A stretch of DNA of 64,000 nucleotides from Polaribacter sp. IC066 (GCF_007997085.1 NZ_VORR01000015.1:1-64000); one strand, 5' to 3'. Positions 34,540-44,797 are shown, numbered from the stretch's first letter. Notes: generated from the sequence alone by a model not told the origin. Program-made: numbers and translations.

Positions 34540-37500
34540 ATGAAAATTTTAAAGATAGAATTACAAAATATAAATTCCTTAAAATCTGAGAAACCGATTC
34601 TTATTGATTTTGAAAACGAGCAATTTAAAGATGTTGGGTTGTTCGCAATTACAGGTTCAACAGGTGCAGGGAAAACCACTGTTTTAGATGCAATAACGAT
34701 TGCCTTGTATCATAATGTGCCTCGTTTTAATAACTCAAAAGGCACCTTAATTGATGTGGTAAGCCATGGGGCAAATGATGCTTTTAGTCGAGTAACTTTT
34801 GAGAATGACAAGGTAAGGTATGAAGCTTATTGGGGAATGCGTTTGGCTTCTAAAGCAGGGAAAAAATTAAAAAACCCTACGGAAGAGGTGCGGTTAATTA
34901 ATTTAAACACAGGGATTACGTTAGCCGAAGCAAAGAGAGAATTAATTGAAGCAGTTTATAGCGCCACACAATTAGATTACAATCAGTTTTTAAGATCCGT
35001 GATGTTAGCTCAAGGAGAATTTGCTGCCTTTTTAACAGCAAAAGGTCCTGAAAAAGGAAAGTTGCTAGAACAAATTACTGGCGAAGAAATTTATAAAAAA
35101 ATTGGTCAAGGTATTTCAGAGAGAAAATCGAAAGAAGAAAATACATTAAAAGAAATTCAGGCTAAAATTAATGCGGATGATATTTTATCCGAAGAAATAA
35201 AAATTGAACTATTAGAAAAAGACAAAGTTCTTGATGCTGAAATTATAAAATCAGAAACAGCGATTGTGGCGATGCAGTTTGTTGAGAGTTGGTATGTGAA
35301 TTTCAAAAAATTAGCAACCGACTCTGAAAAATTAGAAGAAGCATCTTTAAAATTATATGCTGATGTAAAAAATCATAAAGAAGATTTTGAATTATTAGAG
35401 GAACATGAAAAAGCAGCACCTTTTAAAGAACTCATTCAAAATATAAATAGGAATGAGAAAAGTATTCTTGAAAAATTATACCAATCAAAAGTATTAGAAA
35501 ATCAACTAGCGAACTTAAAACCGCAAATTGAAAATAGTACAGTAATTACTGAAAAGCAATCTAATGAACTTGAGAATTCTGAAAAGGAGTTCAATAATTG
35601 GTTGCCGAAATTTGAACTGATTACCACCTTAGATCACAAAATCGAAAATGAAGTTGAAAATAGGAAAAATTCAATAAAAAAGTTAGACGATTTAAAGAAA
35701 CAAATAGGAGTTTTTCAAGTTGATAAAAATAAATTATCAGAAGAATTAAAAGAGAAAAAATCGACTATAGAACGAACAGAAGTATTTATAACCAAACACA
35801 CATTTTTAGAAGAAGTTGATGCAGCAATATCAAATTGGACAACCGATTTAATCACTTTAAAAGGTCATAAAGAAATTGTAAATGAAAATGCAGTATTTGT
35901 GATCAAAAAGAAAAAAGAGTTAGAAGTTACCAAAACTGAATTTTCTAAAAACAAGGGGTTTTTCGATAAAAAAATAGTTGAGATTAACAAGTTTGATAAA
36001 GAACTTACGTGTATTAATGAAGAATTAAAGAAACAGAATTTAAGTGCTATTCTAGTTGAAAAAAATAAACTTTCAGTACATGAAGTCAACTGGAAAGAGT
36101 TTAAAAGTTTGGGAGAGCAATATATCAAAATTGAAAAAGAGCATGTTGTTTTAGTGGAAAAGAAAACTTCGTTTTCAAAAGAACTAGTAGCAAACCAAAA
36201 AGAAACTATTGCGCTTCAAAAACAGCTTGAAGTACAAGAAAAATCAGTTTTGGATGCAGAAAAAATTCTGGATTTAGAAAAAAGTATTGCTAAATATGAA
36301 AAGGATCGTCTACATTTAATTAAAGGAGAACGGTGTAGTTTGTGTGGTTCAAAAAATCATCCGTTTGCTGAGCATTTAGAGGCGATCGGAGTTTCAGAAT
36401 CTGAATTAGAGCTTAGTATTCGTAGAAGTAAATTACAGAATCTTATCAATTCTAAAAACGAATCTGACAAGAAGGAAGTGAAATTAATTACTTCAATTGA
36501 AGGATTTACAAACCAAATTAAAGTTATTTTAGAAGATATCGTTAGCGTTAAATCAAAAGCATCAAAATTAAATATTGATTGTGAATTAACGGATGTCGAT
36601 ACAATTGATAAAGAAATGAATGCACTTTCTGAAAATATAAAGTTGATCGATGTTCAAATAAAAACAATTCAAAAATTACAAACACAAAGGGATGAAATTG
36701 ACGCAGTTTTAAAAGCTCAAAATCAATCGATAGAAAGTTTAAAAACAAAAGATGCCACTCTAAACGAGAAAATAAAAAATACGAATTCAGAAATTGCTGA
36801 AAAACAAAAATTGATTGATGAAGGCGTAAAAACCTGCAAAAATTTAGAAAATACATTACAAACAAAATTCTCTAAATTTGATTATAAAGTCCCTTCAATT
36901 AATGAAACAAAAGAATTTATTGAGCAGATTAAAGCACAAATTACAAATTATAATATTGCTCAAAAAAATTTAAATTTACTGAAAGCCAATGTTGCCGTCA
37001 TCAATAATAACTTGGTAAATGTCAAAGAAAAGTTAGAAACTAATTCTAAAAGTGAGACAGAATTTCAAGAGGCAATCCAAAAATCGGATGCTGCTTTTAC
37101 TATTTTAAAAATTGAAAGAAATGTTATTTTACCGATTGAGGTAACTGTTGAGGAAAAACGTAAAAGTTTGCAATCTGTTAAAAAACAGTTGTATGAAATA
37201 GTTGATGCTAGTAAAATAGCTTGGCAAAAACTAATAGACGCTAAAAATAAAAATGAAGCATTAAAAGTCGAAAATATTAAAGATCAAAAGGTTTTAAATG
37301 ATGAACTAATTGCTTTCGAAACATCATTAGAAAATCAACTTAAAAACAGCGATTTTAAATCAAAACTAGCTGTTGAAAATGCTTTGTTAAGCAAAGAAGA
37401 TTCTTTAAAATATGCACAAGTAAAAGAGCAAATAAAAGAGCAACAACTTCGATTACAAACCTTAAAAGAAACCAATTTAAAAGCAATTGAAGATGCGAAC

Positions 37501-38193
37501 ACATCTAAAAGTTTTGAAATATCCGAAGAAGAAAGTAAGTTGGTATTAGAAAAATTAAAGATTGATAATAAAAATTTATCAACAGAAAAAGGGAAGATAC
37601 TTGAAGCGTTTAGAAAAGACCAAGAAATTAAAAATAGAAATCAAGAACTCTATAAAAAAATAGCAGATCAGGAAATAATTTGTGGTGTTTGGAAAGAATT
37701 ATTTCAAATTATAGGGAACTCAAAAGATGCGTTTAACGTCTATGTGCAAAGACTGACTTTAAAGCATTTGTTAGATTTGGCAAACTTACATTTGTTCAAG
37801 TTAAACAAACGTTATTCCTTAAAAATGGAGGAATTTTACAAACCAAAAGAAGAATTAAACTTTAACTTAATTGATCATTATCAAACCGATCAAGCAAGAT
37901 TGGTAGATACTTCAAGTGGCGGAGAAAAGTTTATTATTAGCTTGGCTTTAGCGCTGGGATTGTCTGATTTAGCAAGTAAAAACGTAAAAATTGATTCTTT
38001 ATTTATCGATGAAGGTTTCGGAACTTTAGATAATAATACACTAGAAACCGTTATTGCTACTCTAGAAACCTTACAATCTCAGGGTAAACTAATCGGGATT
38101 ATTTCACATGTAGAAAATTTAAAAGAACGAATTCCGACTCAAATAAAAATCACTAAAAAAAGTAACGGAGTTAGCGTTGTGAACATGCTGTAA
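34540..38193 (+). CDS. sbcC: Exonuclease SbcC (Rad50-like ATPase)
   Basis: A 1217-residue SMC-like ATPase. Walker A is GSTGAGKTTVLDAI near the N-terminus, the zinc hook is CSLCG (Cys599, Cys602) between two coiled-coil arms of about 400 residues each, the ABC signature is SSGGEKFIISLALALGLS, and Walker B SLFIDEGFGTLD lies near the C-terminus. Full length and unbroken despite very A-rich DNA with many homopolymers. Operon with sbcD. Placed between two decayed accessory modules. Confidence 0.95.
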   Translation: MKILKIELQNINSLKSEKPILIDFENEQFKDVGLFAITGSTGAGKTTVLDAITIALYHNVPRFNNSKGTLIDVVSHGANDAFSRVTFENDKVRYEAYWGMRLASKAGKKLKNPTEEVRLINLNTGITLAEAKRELIEAVYSATQLDYNQFLRSVMLAQGEFAAFLTAKGPEKGKLLEQITGEEIYKKIGQGISERKSKEENTLKEIQAKINADDILSEEIKIELLEKDKVLDAEIIKSETAIVAMQFVESWYVNFKKLATDSEKLEEASLKLYADVKNHKEDFELLEEHEKAAPFKELIQNINRNEKSILEKLYQSKVLENQLANLKPQIENSTVITEKQSNELENSEKEFNNWLPKFELITTLDHKIENEVENRKNSIKKLDDLKKQIGVFQVDKNKLSEELKEKKSTIERTEVFITKHTFLEEVDAAISNWTTDLITLKGHKEIVNENAVFVIKKKKELEVTKTEFSKNKGFFDKKIVEINKFDKELTCINEELKKQNLSAILVEKNKLSVHEVNWKEFKSLGEQYIKIEKEHVVLVEKKTSFSKELVANQKETIALQKQLEVQEKSVLDAEKILDLEKSIAKYEKDRLHLIKGERCSLCGSKNHPFAEHLEAIGVSESELELSIRRSKLQNLINSKNESDKKEVKLITSIEGFTNQIKVILEDIVSVKSKASKLNIDCELTDVDTIDKEMNALSENIKLIDVQIKTIQKLQTQRDEIDAVLKAQNQSIESLKTKDATLNEKIKNTNSEIAEKQKLIDEGVKTCKNLENTLQTKFSKFDYKVPSINETKEFIEQIKAQITNYNIAQKNLNLLKANVAVINNNLVNVKEKLETNSKSETEFQEAIQKSDAAFTILKIERNVILPIEVTVEEKRKSLQSVKKQLYEIVDASKIAWQKLIDAKNKNEALKVENIKDQKVLNDELIAFETSLENQLKNSDFKSKLAVENALLSKEDSLKYAQVKEQIKEQQLRLQTLKETNLKAIEDANTSKSFEISEEESKLVLEKLKIDNKNLSTEKGKILEAFRKDQEIKNRNQELYKKIADQEIICGVWKELFQIIGNSKDAFNVYVQRLTLKHLLDLANLHLFKLNKRYSLKMEEFYKPKEELNFNLIDHYQTDQARLVDTSSGGEKFIISLALALGLSDLASKNVKIDSLFIDEGFGTLDNNTLETVIATLETLQSQGKLIGIISHVENLKERIPTQIKITKKSNGVSVVNML

Positions 38194-38371
38194 AAAGTGA
38201 AATTCTCAATAGATTCTGGTTTAAGATATTGAAATCACAATTTTTTGAATTATACTTTTATTGTTTAAAAGTAAACAAGAGTAGAGCATGTTTATAATAT
38301 GAGGTGGGAAACACTTTGCTAAAGAATGAAACTTTGTAGTATGTTTTTTACAAATAATGGTAAGTCAAAAA
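38194..38371. other. Spacer after sbcC with a small hairpin
   Basis: TACTTTTA and TAAAAGTA (38253-38260, 38266-38273) form an 8-bp stem with a TTGTT loop upstream of the broken XRE gene. It may be a terminator of sbcC or an operator; the T-run is poor. Nothing else is seen. Confidence 0.3.
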
Positions 38372-38649
38372 ATGGAAAATAGTTTTGGAAAAAAACAATC
38401 AAGTTACGAGGAGAGCAAAAGTTACTTTCGAGATAGTTTTCTGTTAAATTGAAAATTTATGTTTCTTTATTGAGCAAAATCGAAACAAATAACAGATCTG
38501 CGAAAAAAGAACTTTAAAAAAATAGCTGAAGTATTTAATTTAGAATAGAAGGAATGCTGATAATTTGGTTTTCAGACAAAATAGTGATTGGATTAAGAAG
38601 TGACTATCATATTAATGAAATATTAAAAATAGCGAAACAGAAGATATAA
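38372..38649 (+). pseudogene. Remnant of an XRE-family HTH regulator
   Basis: Fragments in shifting frames spell one protein: KKTIKLRGEQKLLSR, a TAG at 38434, FSVKLKIYVSLLSKIETNNR, SAKKEL, then KIAEVFNLE in another frame and MLIIWFSDKIVIGL to TAA at 38647. SLLSKIETNNRSAKKELLKKIAEVF is a recognisable Cro/CI-type helix-turn-helix ending when rejoined. At least one nonsense codon and several one-base shifts, so it is dead. It ends 13 bases before the DUF3800 gene, of which it was presumably the regulator or partner. Confidence 0.6.
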
Positions 38650-38662
38650 TAAAAAATAAAAA

Positions 38663-39478
38663 ATGGAAAAAAATAAATTAATGGATTTTCATCGATTTTT
38701 AGATGAAGCCGGAGATACCACTTTTTATGGTAAAGGAAAGAAAAACATTATTGGAACAAATGGTGTTTCAAATGTTTTTATTCTTGGTATGATAAAAGTA
38801 AAAGATCCATTAGATGAAGTTAGAGATAAAATAAGGGCTCTTCAAGAAAAAATTGTCAATGATCAGTTTTATCACGTTCCGAGTGTTTTGAAAAAAATTA
38901 ATAAAACTGGCTATTATTTGCACGCTACTGATGATTTACCAGAGGTGAGGAAAGAAATGTTTGATCTAATGAAAACCATTAACTGCAGCTTTGAAGCTGT
39001 TGTAGGGCGAAAAAGTATTGAAAGATATGAAACAAAACATAAAGGAAAAGAAGAATATTTTTATGCTGATTTGTTATCACATTTACTCAAAAATAAATTA
39101 TCTAAACATGAAAAACTGGTGATGCATATTTCGGAAAGAGGTAAAAGTACTAAAAACCATAATTTAGAATTAGCTTTTTTAAAAGCAAAACAAAGGTTTG
39201 CAAATGTTAAGGGAAATAAGGAAATGAAAACTAATGTTGTTTTTAATGTGAACTACCCAACAAAAGACCCATTATTGAATCTAGCTGATTATTTCTGTTG
39301 GACGATTCAAAGGGTATTTGAAAGAGGAGAAATTAGATATTACAATTTTGTTAAAGAGCAAGTAAAATTAGTTATCGACCTCTATGATACTGGAAAATAT
39401 GGAACTTGGAAAAATTATTATGATCATAGAAAAAATCCATTAACGTCTGAAAATAAAATAAGCCCACTAAAACACTAA
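38663..39478 (+). CDS. DUF3800 domain protein
   Basis: A 271-residue protein with the DUF3800 features: an N-terminal acidic motif FLDEAGD (Asp14, Glu15, Asp18), a mid region ending VMHISERGKSTKN, and the C-terminal acidic NLADYFCWTIQRVFERG. The family has an RNase H-like acid pattern and is frequent in defence and mobile islands, but its activity is not established to my knowledge. The gene is intact while its XRE partner upstream is broken. No other defence gene touches it; sbcCD lies upstream. Confidence 0.85.
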   Translation: MEKNKLMDFHRFLDEAGDTTFYGKGKKNIIGTNGVSNVFILGMIKVKDPLDEVRDKIRALQEKIVNDQFYHVPSVLKKINKTGYYLHATDDLPEVRKEMFDLMKTINCSFEAVVGRKSIERYETKHKGKEEYFYADLLSHLLKNKLSKHEKLVMHISERGKSTKNHNLELAFLKAKQRFANVKGNKEMKTNVVFNVNYPTKDPLLNLADYFCWTIQRVFERGEIRYYNFVKEQVKLVIDLYDTGKYGTWKNYYDHRKNPLTSENKISPLKH

Positions 39479-39768
39479 TTTTAAACTAAATTTAAAATAA
39501 CGACTTGGAGTCGACTTTCGTGTTTTGCAGACTTAACTAATACAAACATACAAAATATTTATGAATTTATAAAAAACCTTTGCTTGTATGATTTATAATC
39601 AATCGACAGTTTCAGGAGATTTATCAGTCCGAAAATTTAAAGGAAACTAGATTTTCTATTCAGTTTTTATTTATTAACTTTAGACACGTAAACCACGAAA
39701 CGAAAACTCAAATAACAAAGTTCAAGCCCTGCTTTTTTGTTAGAATAAAAGAAAAACACATAAAACCT

Positions 39769-40989
39769 ATGAACTTCGAATATTCAGAAAAATCAATCCG
39801 ATTACAACATAAGTTAACAGCTTTTATAGAAGCCCATATTGTTCCTGTAGAAAAAGAATATATTGCTTTTCAGAGTGATTCAAGGAATCTGTGGAAACGC
39901 TTTCCGAAGACAGAAATGCTAAAACAGAAAGCAAAAGATGCCGGTTTATGGAATCTGTTTCTGCCAAAAGAATATGGAGATTTAAGTCCGGGTTTAACCA
40001 ATTTAGAATATGCTCCTTTAGCAGAAATTATGGGGAAGAAAATCTGGGTTTCAGAAATTTTTAACTGTTCTGCGCCTGATACAGGGAATATGGAGGTACT
40101 AGCAAAATTTGGTAATGATGCCCAAAAGAAACAGTGGTTAACACCTTTGATGAATGGCGAAATTCGTTCTGCTTTTTTAATGACAGAACCTCAAGTTGCT
40201 TCTTCAGATGCTACAAATATCGAAACTTCTATTGTTTTGGAAGGCGATGAGTATGTGATTAATGGTCATAAATGGTGGTCTTCTGGTGCAATGGATCCGC
40301 ATTGCAAAGTAGCAATTATCATGGGAAAAACAGCTCCAAAGGCGCATCGGCATCAACAACAAAGCATGGTTTTAGTGCCGATGGATGCAAAAGGATTAAA
40401 AATTGTAAGATCACTTTCGGTTTTAGGCTATTTTGATTCGCCAGAAGGACACGCAGAAATTATTTTAGAAAATGTAAGAGTTCCAAAAGAGAATTTAATT
40501 CTAGGAGAGGGCAGAGGTTTTGAAATTGCACAAGGGCGTTTAGGACCTGGCAGAATTCATCATTGTATGCGTTTGGTGGGCATGGCGCAATATGCATTAG
40601 AATTGATGTCTCAAAGAACTTTAGAAAGAGAAACGTTCGGAAAAAAGTTTTATGAGTACAGTAGCATTCGGCAAGAAATTGCGAAATCTGCCTGTGAAAT
40701 TGAACAAGCAAGGTTGTTAACACTCTCTGCTGCTGATAAAATGGATAAAGTGGGTAATAAAGAAGCAAAAGATATTATTGCGATGATTAAAATTGTGGCT
40801 CCAAATATGGCTCAAAAAGTGATCGATAGAGCGATGCAAATTTTAGGCGGAAGAGGCGTTAGTCAAGATACTTATTTGCCACATTATTTTGCCATTGCAA
40901 GAATCCTACGTTTGGCAGACGGACCCGACGAGGTGCACATGTATCAATTGGGTAAAAGTTGTATTCAAAAATATGGAAACAATTTATGA
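39769..40989 (+). CDS. Acyl-CoA dehydrogenase, ACAD10/11 type
   Basis: A 406-residue acyl-CoA dehydrogenase. Landmarks: [94 protein letters not shown] and [11 protein letters not shown], the last two being typical of the ACAD10/11 branch. In that branch a dehydrogenase works with an APH-type kinase on 4-hydroxyacyl-CoA. The next gene, overlapping by ATGA, is such a kinase, so the human fused architecture appears here as two genes. Confidence 0.92.
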   Translation: MNFEYSEKSIRLQHKLTAFIEAHIVPVEKEYIAFQSDSRNLWKRFPKTEMLKQKAKDAGLWNLFLPKEYGDLSPGLTNLEYAPLAEIMGKKIWVSEIFNCSAPDTGNMEVLAKFGNDAQKKQWLTPLMNGEIRSAFLMTEPQVASSDATNIETSIVLEGDEYVINGHKWWSSGAMDPHCKVAIIMGKTAPKAHRHQQQSMVLVPMDAKGLKIVRSLSVLGYFDSPEGHAEIILENVRVPKENLILGEGRGFEIAQGRLGPGRIHHCMRLVGMAQYALELMSQRTLERETFGKKFYEYSSIRQEIAKSACEIEQARLLTLSAADKMDKVGNKEAKDIIAMIKIVAPNMAQKVIDRAMQILGGRGVSQDTYLPHYFAIARILRLADGPDEVHMYQLGKSCIQKYGNNL

Positions 40990-42044
40990 GCAGTCAAAAC
41001 GTAAGAAAAGGAGAGGAATTGAATGAAGTTTTCTTGAAGAAATATCTTCAAGAAACTGGATTAATCAACTCTGTAGAAAGCGATTTATCTGTGCATCAAT
41101 TTACACACGGATTTTCTAATTTAACATATTTGTTGCAAATTGAAGAAAAAGAATATGTTGTAAGAAAACCACCAAAAGGCGCTATTAAAAGAGGTCATGA
41201 CATGCATCGGGAATTTAAAGTACAAAGTGGCATTAGCAAGTCGTTTTCTAAAGTTCCGAAAATGTTTGCTTTTTCTGATGATGAAACGATTCTAGGAAGT
41301 GATTTTTATATCATGGAAAAAGTAGCAGGAATTATTTTAAATTATAAGGAAGCACACAAAAGAAATATTCCAGCATCAGAATATAAAACCATTGCAAATT
41401 ATTGGTTAGATACTTTAGTAGAATTGCACAAAGTAGATTACCATGCAATTGGTTTAGGCGATTTAGGCAAACCTGAAGGCTATGTAGCAAGACAAGTTTC
41501 TAATTGGGGAAAGCAATATTTAAAAGCAAAAACGGAAGAAGTTTCAGAAGCAGCAACGGTTATGAAATGGATGGAGGAGCAGCAACCAACAGCATATGAA
41601 CATTGTTTAATTCACAATGATTTTAAATATGATAATGTTGTTTTTAAAGACGATTCTTGGCAAGAAGTTGCTGCCGTTTTAGATTGGGAAATGGCAACTT
41701 TAGGAGATCCGTTGATGGATTTAGGAACTTCTTTAGGATATTGGACTGTTGCCACAGATCACGATTTTGTAAAACAAGGAATTCCTTCACCCACTATTTT
41801 TGAAGGAAATCCGATTCGAAGCGAAATTGCAGAAATGTATTCGCAAAAATCTGGCAGAAATATAGATAATTTAGTTTTTTATTATGTTTTTGGCTTGTTT
41901 AAAATAGCGGTAATTGCACAACAAATTTATTTTAGATATTCTAAAGGATGGACTTCAGATTCGCGTTTTTCGAACTTAAATAAAGCTTCAGAATTGTGCT
42001 GTAAATTGGCTCTAAAGGCGATCAAGACAAAATCAATAGATTAA
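40986..42044 (+). CDS. APH-type phosphotransferase paired with ACAD10/11-like dehydrogenase
   Basis: I choose the ATG at 40986, which overlaps the upstream stop as ATGA; an earlier ATG lies inside the dehydrogenase. The 352-residue protein has an aminoglycoside-phosphotransferase fold: [14 protein letters not shown] and YVVRKPPKG (nucleotide loop and Lys), catalytic [11 protein letters not shown] and metal-binding [16 protein letters not shown]. Related kinases (N-terminal domain of ACAD10/11; LvaA in Pseudomonas putida) phosphorylate the hydroxyl of 4-hydroxyacyl-CoA. That role is inferred from family and pairing. Confidence 0.9.
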   Translation: MSSQNVRKGEELNEVFLKKYLQETGLINSVESDLSVHQFTHGFSNLTYLLQIEEKEYVVRKPPKGAIKRGHDMHREFKVQSGISKSFSKVPKMFAFSDDETILGSDFYIMEKVAGIILNYKEAHKRNIPASEYKTIANYWLDTLVELHKVDYHAIGLGDLGKPEGYVARQVSNWGKQYLKAKTEEVSEAATVMKWMEEQQPTAYEHCLIHNDFKYDNVVFKDDSWQEVAAVLDWEMATLGDPLMDLGTSLGYWTVATDHDFVKQGIPSPTIFEGNPIRSEIAEMYSQKSGRNIDNLVFYYVFGLFKIAVIAQQIYFRYSKGWTSDSRFSNLNKASELCCKLALKAIKTKSID

Positions 42045-42047
42045 TAT

Positions 42048-42074
42048 CCTGCAAGGTTTTCAAAACCTTGCAGG
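42048..42074. repeat. Intergenic palindromic repeat (CCTGCAAGGTTTT stem)
   Basis: A 13-bp perfect inverted repeat, CCTGCAAGGTTTT and AAAACCTTGCAGG around one C. This sequence is familiar to me from flavobacterial intergenic regions as a dispersed repeat. It sits between the kinase and SDR genes of the operon, where it could modulate mRNA stability. Confidence 0.7.
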
Positions 42075-42092
42075 TTAAATTAAATAAGAAAT

Positions 42093-42845
42093 ATGGAAGT
42101 AAAAGATAAAATAGTCATCATAACAGGTGCAGGTTCTGGAATCGGAAAAGCATCTGCGATGCATTTTGCAAAAAACGGAGCTACTGTGGTAGTTTCTGAC
42201 ATCAATTTAGAAAAAGCACAAGAAGTTTCTGAAGAAATTGTAACAAATGGAGGGACATCCCTACCTATAAAGGCAAATGTTGCAAAGTTTGAAGAAGTAG
42301 AAAATTTAATCAACACAACGGTAGCAAAGTTTGGCAGGTTAGATATTATTGTAAATAATGCAGGGATTGGACCTCATTTGTTAAAGACACACGAATCGCT
42401 TTTAAAAGATTGGGATCGTGTAATTTCGGTAAATCAAACAGGCGTTTTTTACTGTATGAAAGTTGCTTTGGTACAATTTTTAAAACAAGGGCATGGAAAT
42501 ATCGTGAATGTTGCCTCTTTAGCAGGTTTAAAAGCATCGCCGAGTAATATAAGTTATAGCGCAAGTAAATTTGCCGTTGTGGGTATGACGAAGTCTGCGG
42601 CGATGGAGTATGCCACTAAAAATATACGGGTAAATGCAGTATGTCCGGGGTATACTGAATCTGCGCTGTTAGATCAACTAATCAATGCAAAACCAGAAAT
42701 GGACGCTATTTTAAAAAGTGTCATTCCGATGAAACGTTATGGGAAAGCTCAAGAAATTGCAGAAGCAGTAGTTTGGTTGGCATCAGACAGTACTAAATTT
42801 ATTACAGGGCAAACCATAACATTAGATGGTGGAACTTCTCTTTAA
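42093..42845 (+). CDS. Short-chain dehydrogenase/reductase
   Basis: A 250-residue classical SDR: TGAGSGIG (11-18), NNAGIGP, Ser142, Tyr155 and Lys159 in SYSASKFAVVGM, CPGYTES and the end TGQTITLDGGTSL. It shares an operon direction with the ACAD10/11-type dehydrogenase and kinase and probably handles a hydroxyacyl-CoA or hydroxy acid from the same pathway. Separated from the kinase by the palindromic repeat. Confidence 0.9.
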   Translation: MEVKDKIVIITGAGSGIGKASAMHFAKNGATVVVSDINLEKAQEVSEEIVTNGGTSLPIKANVAKFEEVENLINTTVAKFGRLDIIVNNAGIGPHLLKTHESLLKDWDRVISVNQTGVFYCMKVALVQFLKQGHGNIVNVASLAGLKASPSNISYSASKFAVVGMTKSAAMEYATKNIRVNAVCPGYTESALLDQLINAKPEMDAILKSVIPMKRYGKAQEIAEAVVWLASDSTKFITGQTITLDGGTSL

Positions 42846-42863
42846 TTTGTCAATAATAGTGCG

Positions 42864-42871
42864 TAAATTTG
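42864..42871 (+). promoter_or_regulatory. -7 promoter element (TAaaTTTG) of the lemA operon
   Basis: TAAATTTG, 41 bases before the lemA start codon; a TTG at 42847-42849 is slightly closer than usual for a -33 element. Confidence 0.45.
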
Positions 42872-42912
42872 TGAAAACAAAAAATCAACACAAAAAATAA
42901 AATTTAGAAATT

Positions 42913-43521
42913 ATGAAAAAATGGTTAATACCTGTAATTGTCATTGTTGTAGTTTTTTACATATTTTACAGTTTCGGAAAAGGATTTAATAATACAGCGG
43001 TAGTTTTACAAGAAGATGCAAAAACAACGTGGTCTAATGTCGAAAGCTCTTATCAAAGAAGAAATGACTTGATCGGTAATTTAGTAAAAACGGTGCAAGG
43101 AGCTGCAGATTTTGAGAGAAATACTTTAACAGAAGTAATTGAAGCAAGATCGAAAGCGACTTCTGTAAATATTAACGCAGGAGATTTAACGCCAGAAAAC
43201 ATGGCGCAATTTCAAAAAGCACAAGCAGGAATGACAGGTGCTTTATCTAAATTATTAGTTTCTGTAGAAAGGTATCCTGATTTAAAAGCGAATGCGAACT
43301 TTTTAGAGTTACAAAGTCAAATAGAAGGTACAGAAAATAGAATTAACGTCGCTAGAGACCGGTTTAATGAAGGTGTAAATAATTATAATAAACATATTAA
43401 AGTTTTCCCGAATTCTTTGCTAGCAGGTGTATTTAATTTTGATGCAATGAACCGTTTTCAAGCAAATGCAGGATCGGAAAATGCACCAGATATCAATTTT
43501 GATTTTAATAAGAAAAAATAA
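42913..43521 (+). CDS. LemA family membrane protein
   Basis: A 202-residue LemA protein: an N-terminal membrane helix (about 4-18), short FGKGFNN, then an extended helical bundle with the family motifs VESSYQRRNDLIGNLVKTV, EARSKAT and YPDLKANANFLELQSQIEGTENRI. Role unclear; in many bacteria LemA is encoded with TPM-domain proteins, as here. The following gene starts 3 bases after its stop. Confidence 0.93.
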   Translation: MKKWLIPVIVIVVVFYIFYSFGKGFNNTAVVLQEDAKTTWSNVESSYQRRNDLIGNLVKTVQGAADFERNTLTEVIEARSKATSVNINAGDLTPENMAQFQKAQAGMTGALSKLLVSVERYPDLKANANFLELQSQIEGTENRINVARDRFNEGVNNYNKHIKVFPNSLLAGVFNFDAMNRFQANAGSENAPDINFDFNKKK

Positions 43522-43524
43522 CAA

Positions 43525-43962
43525 ATGTCTAAAGTAGAAGCATTTCTTACAAAGAAAGAAGAAGAAGAAATTATTTCTGCGATTCAAATTGCAGAGAAAA
43601 ATACTTCTGGCGAAATCCGTGTACATATTGAAGTTTCTTCCGAGAAAGATCATTATGAGCGCGCGTTAGAAGTATTTTATCTCTTAAAAATGGAGACTAC
43701 AAAAGATGCAAATGGTGTTTTAATTTATGTAGCTGTTGATGATAAAAAATTTGTGATTTGTGGAGACGAAGGTATCAATAAAGTGATACCAAAAGATTTT
43801 TGGAATTCAACCAAAGACAGTATTCAGAGTCATTTTAAAAAAGGAGATTTTAAGCAAGGTATTGTTGATGGTATTTTAACAGCAGGTAAAGAGTTAAAAA
43901 TACATTTTCCGTATCAATCAGATGATATAAACGAACTTTCTAATGAGGTTTCTAAAGGATGA
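43525..43962 (+). CDS. TPM domain protein (soluble)
   Basis: A 145-residue TPM (TPM_phosphatase) domain protein without signal peptide or membrane anchor. TSGEIRVHIEVSS, GVLIYVAVDDKKFVICGDEGI and SHFKKGDFKQGIVDGILTAG are the domain core. It is shorter than the downstream paralogue and may act as its cytoplasmic partner. Stop and next start overlap as ATGA. Confidence 0.88.
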   Translation: MSKVEAFLTKKEEEEIISAIQIAEKNTSGEIRVHIEVSSEKDHYERALEVFYLLKMETTKDANGVLIYVAVDDKKFVICGDEGINKVIPKDFWNSTKDSIQSHFKKGDFKQGIVDGILTAGKELKIHFPYQSDDINELSNEVSKG

Positions 43963-44795
43963 GTTTAAAAAAAGAAATAAATTATAAGTTTTTAGTTGTT
44001 AGTAAAATTGCTTTTATAGCACTGTTTTTAATAGCACAAAATATTTTTTCTCAAGGATATAAAATTCCGGAAAAGCCAGAGTTTCAAACAAGTGTTTACG
44101 ATTTCACAAACCCTAAACTTCTTTCTGAAGCACAAAAAACGAGTTTAGAAAATAAGTTAGTTCGCTATTCAGATACAACTTCTACGCAAATTGTGCTTGC
44201 TATTATTCCTTCTACAGAAGGTGAAAACATCAATTATTTAGCGGCAAATTGGGGTGAGAAATGGGGCATTGGTGATGCCAAAAAAGACAATGGAGTTTTA
44301 ATTTTATTAGCGAAAGATGATAGAAAAATAGCCATTCAAGTAGGTAAAGGTGTCGAATATTTGTTGACCGATTTTCAATCGAAAAGAATTATTGAAAGAG
44401 TGATTATTCCCGAATTTAAAAAGGGAGATTTCTACCGCGGTTTGGACAGAGGTGTTGTATATATTTTTAAAACATTAAATGGCGAGTTTAAAGGAACTCG
44501 TAAAAAAAATGAGAAAGGTTTCGACCCTGGAGTTCTAATTTTTGTTTTCATCATCATCATTATTATCTTTTTAATTTCTAGAGGAAATAAAAATAATAAA
44601 GGTGGCGGAAGAGGTTTTAGAACAGGTTCAATTGCAGACACTCTTTTTACTGCCATAATTTTAAGCAACGCTGGTAGAAGCGGTGGCTTTGGTGGTGGTG
44701 GTTTTGGAGGTGGATCATCAGGCGGCGGTGGTGGCTTCGGTGGTGGTTTTGGCGGCGGAAGTTTTGGCGGCGGTGGCGCTTCTGGAGGCTGGTAA
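43959..44795 (+). CDS. TPM domain membrane protein with Gly-rich tail
   Basis: A 278-residue TPM protein: signal peptide or anchor (about 10-32), TPM domain at about 35-180 with GVLILLAKDDRKIAIQVGKGVEYLLTDF split across its core, a membrane helix (VLIFVFIIIIIIFLIS), then a low-complexity tail of repeated GGGFGGG units ending GGASGGW. The layout matches YgcG-like proteins. It forms a three-gene operon with LemA and the soluble TPM protein. Confidence 0.9.
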   Translation: MSLKKEINYKFLVVSKIAFIALFLIAQNIFSQGYKIPEKPEFQTSVYDFTNPKLLSEAQKTSLENKLVRYSDTTSTQIVLAIIPSTEGENINYLAANWGEKWGIGDAKKDNGVLILLAKDDRKIAIQVGKGVEYLLTDFQSKRIIERVIIPEFKKGDFYRGLDRGVVYIFKTLNGEFKGTRKKNEKGFDPGVLIFVFIIIIIIFLISRGNKNNKGGGRGFRTGSIADTLFTAIILSNAGRSGGFGGGGFGGGSSGGGGGFGGGFGGGSFGGGGASGGW

Positions 44796-44797
44796 TC

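Noticed and set aside
39479..39768. Possible small gene or ncRNA between DUF3800 and the acyl-CoA dehydrogenase
   Set aside because: No frame, hairpin or promoter element stands out in these 290 bases.
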